Below are positions 60,309-64,000 of a stretch of DNA of 64,000 bases, in pieces. Position 1 is the stretch's first letter; every line of letters starts with the position of its first letter. The translations under genes and the position numbers were made by a program. Source of the stretch: Flavobacterium akiainvivens (GTDB lineage Bacteria > Bacteroidota > Bacteroidia > Flavobacteriales > Flavobacteriaceae); assembly GCF_001278115.1 (NCBI RefSeq), contig NZ_LIYD01000005.1:1805494-1869493 (forward strand), in the 5' to 3' direction. The notes under the pieces are model-generated. The model had not been told where the DNA came from. It worked only from the letters and a program-made list of their open reading frames with translations, and made no database searches.

Positions 60309-60584
60309 ATGGAACAATTACAGCAATTTGCTCCTATTTTGCTAATCTTCGTTGTAATGTATTTTATGATGATAAGGCCACAGCAAAAAAGGGCTAAGCT
60401 TGAAAAACAATTTGAACAAGACATTAAGGCAGGCGACAAAATAGTAACAAAAAGCGGTATCCACGGGCGTATAGCCGAGCTTTCTGAAGATACTGTGGTT
60501 ATAGAAACCATGGCCGGAAAACTTAAACTGGAGCGCTCTGCAATATCGCTTGAGCTAAGCCAGAAAGCAAACAAGGCAAAATAA
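60309..60584 (+). CDS. yajC: Preprotein translocase subunit YajC
   Basis: A 91-residue protein with one N-terminal membrane helix (FAPILLIFVVMYFMMIRPQQKR) and the cytoplasmic domain IKAGDKIVTKSGIHGRIAEL and VVIETMAGKLKLERSAI. YajC associates with SecDF and the Sec channel. It lies 21 bases after the DUF1573 gene and is followed at once by a terminator. Confidence 0.96.
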   Translation: MEQLQQFAPILLIFVVMYFMMIRPQQKRAKLEKQFEQDIKAGDKIVTKSGIHGRIAELSEDTVVIETMAGKLKLERSAISLELSQKANKAK

Positions 60585-60611
60585 AAAAACCGGCAGTAGC
60601 CGGTTTTTTTA
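60583..60611 (+). terminator. Terminator of nusB-DUF1573-yajC
   Basis: ACCGGC / GCCGGT closes an AGTA loop, with seven A residues before and seven T residues after; it overlaps the yajC stop codon. Confidence 0.88.
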
Positions 60612-60616
60612 TTTTA

Positions 60617-60686
60617 AGTTTTCAGTCTCAGTCGCAGTTTACAGTGAGAGTGAAGCTACTGAAAACTGAGACTGAGACTGAAAACT
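60617..60686. repeat. Long inverted repeat built of AGTCTC words
   Basis: The first 17 bases (60617-60633) pair exactly with 60670-60686, and pairing continues to near 60645 with two mismatches, giving about 29 positions. Words CAGTCTC and GAGACTG are repeated in it. It touches the stop codon of the next minus-strand gene and might act as its terminator. Confidence 0.75.
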
Positions 60687-61233
60687 ACTCCTTCTCCAAA
60701 ACCACATCAATGGGTTTGTTCATCTTACGGCCAAATTTCATGGCTGCCTGCTCGCTTTCATTACTGCACAGCACATACATATTATAAGAGTAAAGCGGTA
60801 CAAATACCGTTTTAAACTTACCGCCATTTTCAGCGCCGTCTACATCTTCAATCTTAACCTGGAAGCTTTCTGCCGGGAAATTATTTACTACCGACAGCAT
60901 ATAATTATCCTTCGCATACGGAAAAAACCAGCGTTCTTTTTTAGCCACACCGCCTTCGGGCAGGCGTTTGTTATCATCGCCTATAAGATAGTTAAAACTG
61001 AATTTCATAGGCTGGTTCGCCTTGTTGTAGCTGTACAGGTTATTGGTGTTTATAACATCATTACCCAGGCTGTCTACAATAGTAACCTTAAGGTTTTTAA
61101 TATTATGCGTTTTGCCGTTTTCGTGCGCATCAATCACCACATAGCTGGTAAAGTCATAACCGCAGTGCATGGCATTTTGCTGTGCGCTTGCCCCACCCGC
61201 CGCTAACAGTAACATGAATAACAGGTATTTCAT
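60685..61233 (-). CDS. Secreted protein of unknown function
   Basis: A 182-residue protein with a signal peptide ending GASAQ. It contains HCGYDFTSYVVIDAHENGK near the start and FKTVFVPLYSYNMYVLCSNE near the end, with two cysteines that may pair, and strands such as LKVTIVDSLGNDVIN that resemble beta-sandwich domains. No family is recognised. It lies downstream of nothing obvious; the TonB receptor on the same strand ends after it, with a repeat between them. Confidence 0.65.
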   Translation of the reverse strand: MKYLLFMLLLAAGGASAQQNAMHCGYDFTSYVVIDAHENGKTHNIKNLKVTIVDSLGNDVINTNNLYSYNKANQPMKFSFNYLIGDDNKRLPEGGVAKKERWFFPYAKDNYMLSVVNNFPAESFQVKIEDVDGAENGGKFKTVFVPLYSYNMYVLCSNESEQAAMKFGRKMNKPIDVVLEKE

Positions 61234-61254
61234 AAAGGCAAAGATACTTCTTTT

Positions 61255-61368
61255 TGGATTATTCGATTATTGGATTGTTCGATTATTGGATTGTTCGAGA
61301 GCTTCACTCAAACTGTATACAATTCTGATACCAAATACCCAATAAGTCGAAATATCCAACAATCCAAA
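61255..61368. repeat. Tandem 16-bp repeat with inverted copy
   Basis: GATTATTGGATTGTTC occurs twice in direct succession (61265-61280 and 61281-61296), after a partial copy. CCAACAATCC near 61355 is an inverse match to the GGATTGTT part. The stretch lies between the 60685-61233 gene and the TonB receptor gene. Confidence 0.65.
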
Positions 61369-61372
61369 AATC

Positions 61373-63526
61373 CTAAAGATTCTCCAGCTGGTTCCTCTTT
61401 TTATCGCTGCTTATGGTCCAGAAGAAGCCTACAAAAAAGAAACGGTCTGCCGGCTGGGTAACAGCCTGGCGGTTATAAAAGCCATTGGCATCAGGGTTAT
61501 TGGCATAGGTATAGCCAAACACGTTATCGCTGCCCATAACATTACTTACCGAAAAGTACAGTATTTTTTGCTGCGACAGCAGGTAGGCCCAGCTCAGGCT
61601 CAGGTTGTTGTAGCTCTTGGTCATGCTGTTCATAAACAATTGCTCGTTAGGGTTATCATAAGGGCGGCCGCTGTTGTAGCTGTAGGTTACACCCAGCTGG
61701 GAACGCAGGCTGTTTACCCAGTACTTGGTTACTATAGATGCATTGTGTTTAGCCACAAAGCTTGGGGTAACAGCATATTCGTAATTGCGGTAATCGCGCT
61801 CGCTGTCAATATAAGAATAGCTTACCCAGTATTCCAGGTTTTTAAACGTGCGGCTGTCCCTCCACATCACATCAAGCCCTTTTGCATAACCGCTACCCAT
61901 GTTGCTGTAAATGCTGTTGTATACCGGCATAGCTGTGTTGTACTTTACAAGGTCTGTATAATCTTTGTAGTATAGCTCGGCACGCAGCATAAGGCCGTCA
62001 GTATTGTACAGGTAATTCAGTATATAGTGGGCTGTTTTTTCGTAATCAAAATTCTGGCTGTATTTAAGGTAGCCCTGCCCCGGTGTTTGTGTAAAATTAC
62101 CGTATGCAAGAGAAAACTGCCCGTTTTTACCGGCTTTGTAAGCCAGTGCCGCACGGGGCTCTAAAGTACCCTCTCCCACCACCTGGCTGTAAGAACTGCG
62201 CACACCGGCCTTAAGGGCAAAATCACGCGAGAAAACAATATCGGCCTCAGCATACCCGGCCGCAATACCGTTGTAATAACCGCTGTTAAAGTTAAAGCCG
62301 GTAGCCTCTTTATAATCCTCATTAAAATCAGTAATAAAATAATCGCCCCCCACAGCCAGTTTAAAACGGTTGCTGAATGTTTTGGTAAGCTTCAGCTTAA
62401 GGTGCGCGCTGTTTTCGGCATTGTTTACCCTGTCCTGGTCAAGGCCAATTTTATTAGCGCTATAGCCATAAGCCACCCCGGTTTGCAGCGTAAGGAAGTT
62501 ACCCACACTACCTTTGTATGAACTGTTTATGTAAAAGTTATCGTTTTTCATGTCTACCAAAACCGGTGCCTGCAGGTTAACATCATCCTGGTCAAGGCTC
62601 AGGTCGGCGTGGTCAAAGGCAGCATACAGTTTTATCATGCCACTGTTAAGCTTATAGCGGTATACGGTTTCGCCTGCAAAAGAACGGTACGGCCTGTGCC
62701 ATTTTACATTTTGGGGTATTGCCAGCTGGTACGGCTTCAGGTCGGTATAAGCAGCATTAAAGCTAAGCGAGCTTTTGTCCCACTTCTGGGTGTTGCCTAT
62801 GCCAAGGCCTACTGTCATCAGGGCAATATCTGTCTGCTCCATATCGGGTTCTTCAACAGTATTCATAAGCAGCACGCTCGATAGCGCCTCGCCATATTCG
62901 GCACTGTAGCCACCGGTACTAAACGTCATACCTTTAAACAGGAATGGCGAAAACCTGCCCCTGGTTGGGATGTTGTTTGCTGTGGCATTATAAGGTTGTG
63001 CCACACGTATACCGTCTACAAACGTTTGGGTTTCATCGGCCTCGCCACCGCGCACAAACAGGCGGCCGCTCTCCCCCACTGTATTTACACCGGGCAGTGT
63101 TTGCAGCGCCGCCACAATATCGCCTGCCGAACCCGCCGTGGTAACAATATCAAGCGGCTTAAGGGCGCTTACCTTACTGTTATCTCCGGCGCTGAATGTA
63201 CCTGCCGATATTACAACCGTATCGAGCGTATTTACATTTTCGCGCATTACAAACGTTTGGGGCTTGTATTCTTCTATGGTTACTGCCTGGCTGAAATCTT
63301 CGTGAGAAAGGAAGGTTATGATTAGCGTACGCATTCCGGTTTCGGTAGTTTCAAAACTAAAGGTACCGTCTTCGGCAGTGGTAGCACCATCATAAGTGCC
63401 GTCTATATATACGTTGGCTGCGGCAAGCGGTGCACCTTTATCGTTAGTTACTTTACCGCTTATGGTGGTTTGGGCACCGGCAGTGCCAAAGGTTATCAGG
63501 GCAATAAGGGCTAAAAGTGTTTTCAT
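61373..63526 (-). CDS. TonB-dependent receptor with carboxypeptidase-like N-domain
   Basis: A 717-residue outer-membrane receptor. In order: signal peptide (ending GAQ), CarboxypepD_reg-like domain (ISGKVTNDKGAPLAAANVYI, 22-100), a plug with LQTLPGVNTVGESGRLFVRG and TQTFVDGIRV near 145-175, PTRGRFSPFLFKGMTFSTGG and a barrel ending YSVSNVMGS-like and RFFFVGFFWTISSD. It lacks the long SusC-type insertions, and no SusD gene is adjacent, so it is more like a receptor for a metal chelate, vitamin or peptide than a glycan importer. The last residues (KKRNQLENL) extend beyond the usual terminal aromatic. Confidence 0.9.
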   Translation of the reverse strand: MKTLLALIALITFGTAGAQTTISGKVTNDKGAPLAAANVYIDGTYDGATTAEDGTFSFETTETGMRTLIITFLSHEDFSQAVTIEEYKPQTFVMRENVNTLDTVVISAGTFSAGDNSKVSALKPLDIVTTAGSAGDIVAALQTLPGVNTVGESGRLFVRGGEADETQTFVDGIRVAQPYNATANNIPTRGRFSPFLFKGMTFSTGGYSAEYGEALSSVLLMNTVEEPDMEQTDIALMTVGLGIGNTQKWDKSSLSFNAAYTDLKPYQLAIPQNVKWHRPYRSFAGETVYRYKLNSGMIKLYAAFDHADLSLDQDDVNLQAPVLVDMKNDNFYINSSYKGSVGNFLTLQTGVAYGYSANKIGLDQDRVNNAENSAHLKLKLTKTFSNRFKLAVGGDYFITDFNEDYKEATGFNFNSGYYNGIAAGYAEADIVFSRDFALKAGVRSSYSQVVGEGTLEPRAALAYKAGKNGQFSLAYGNFTQTPGQGYLKYSQNFDYEKTAHYILNYLYNTDGLMLRAELYYKDYTDLVKYNTAMPVYNSIYSNMGSGYAKGLDVMWRDSRTFKNLEYWVSYSYIDSERDYRNYEYAVTPSFVAKHNASIVTKYWVNSLRSQLGVTYSYNSGRPYDNPNEQLFMNSMTKSYNNLSLSWAYLLSQQKILYFSVSNVMGSDNVFGYTYANNPDANGFYNRQAVTQPADRFFFVGFFWTISSDKKRNQLENL

Positions 63527-63737
63527 GGTGTTGGTGGTTTTTTACAGGGCAAAGATGCGCAGGCTGTTTCATACTTTATAAAAAAGGTTACCCAGTTGCA
63601 TATTTAATGGTATGAATTGTAAAAGGCCAAAAAGCACTTTTAACGGCGAAATCGTTTGTTTTAACATTATTTTTATTAAGTTTGCGACAGGAAAAAACTC
63701 TTAATCTGCTTTTAATCAGATTAATAACAAAAATTTT

Positions 63738-64000
63738 ATGACAAAAATAAAATTTTACATCGTATTTATTTTAACATTTCTACTGGCTTCATGCAGTTCA
63801 GATGATGCTATGGAAACGCTTGAAGGCACCTGGAAACTAAAAAATGCCACTGTGCCCGAAGGTGCCAATATTCAGTATACCGATGGCGAAGTTAGCTGGA
63901 CGTTTAGCCAGGATAACCAGCGCCTTACCGTTCAAAACAACATTATGACTGCCGGGCCCGAAAATATTTTTTCAGGCTTACCATCAGGCTCTTACACCTT
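63738..64000 (+). CDS. Lipoprotein, lipocalin-like beginning (cut by window end)
   Basis: The reading frame is open from the ATG at 63738 to the window edge, giving 87 residues. The lipobox is LLASCSSDD (Cys19). The following METLEGTWKLKNATVPEG and the strand EVSWTFSQDNQRLTVQN have the look of the lipocalin-like domains of Bacteroidota lipoproteins, where G-T-W marks the first strand. The C-terminal part is missing, so the family is only suggested. Confidence 0.7.
   Translation, partial: MTKIKFYIVFILTFLLASCSSDDAMETLEGTWKLKNATVPEGANIQYTDGEVSWTFSQDNQRLTVQNNIMTAGPENIFSGLPSGSYT

Overview
The window looks like chromosomal DNA of a member of the Flavobacteriaceae (Bacteroidota), most likely Flavobacterium or a close relative. 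The evidence is a SusC/SusD pair, a type IX secretion sorting domain, Bacteroidota-only families (TIGR02757, DUF5686, PUR-like DUF3276, DUF1573), a menaquinone-type PyrD, many secreted proteins whose signal peptides end in AQ or SQ, and the phylum's promoter pattern (TTG, about 19 bases, TAnnTTTG) in front of several genes. I see no rRNA, tRNA, CRISPR array, phage or insertion sequence.

Layout. 1-7.3 kb: msrA, a LolD-type ATPase, small secreted proteins, a YeeE/YedE pair and kdsA. 7.4-11.6 kb: a seven-gene membrane operon that carries its own winged-helix regulator gene, a DUF1361 protein, a Coq4-like protein and CreD. A dyad ACTTTG-N5-CAAAGT stands just before three of these genes; this is the most interesting regulatory signal in the window. 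11.65-26 kb: a polysaccharide utilisation locus with a membrane-bound LuxR-type regulator divergent from susC, susD, a PKD lipoprotein, GH30, a large GH5/CBM6 enzyme with a type IX sorting tail, and a small lipoprotein. The likely target is a beta-glucan with beta-1,6 and beta-1,3 links (laminarin or a fungal wall glucan).

26-41.4 kb is mostly housekeeping: guaB, an ecotin-like protease inhibitor, HMG-CoA lyase, pyrD, pepT, the rpsF-rpsR-rplI operon, a LytTR regulator, priA, a kinase/regulator pair and a XerC/D recombinase. 41.4-54 kb has four small outer-membrane barrel genes, aroQ, two DUF5686 paralogues, a small two-gene module resembling a toxin-antitoxin operon, a cytochrome b and a cation efflux protein. 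54-64 kb has two orphan response regulators, a PUR-like protein, an MsbA-like exporter, a Leu/Val-type dehydrogenase, nusB-DUF1573-yajC, a TonB-dependent receptor and a lipoprotein gene cut by the window end.

The intergenic DNA is rich in short dispersed inverted repeats and in strong hairpin terminators, several shared by convergent genes. Gene functions are inferred from protein motifs read by eye; no database search was run.
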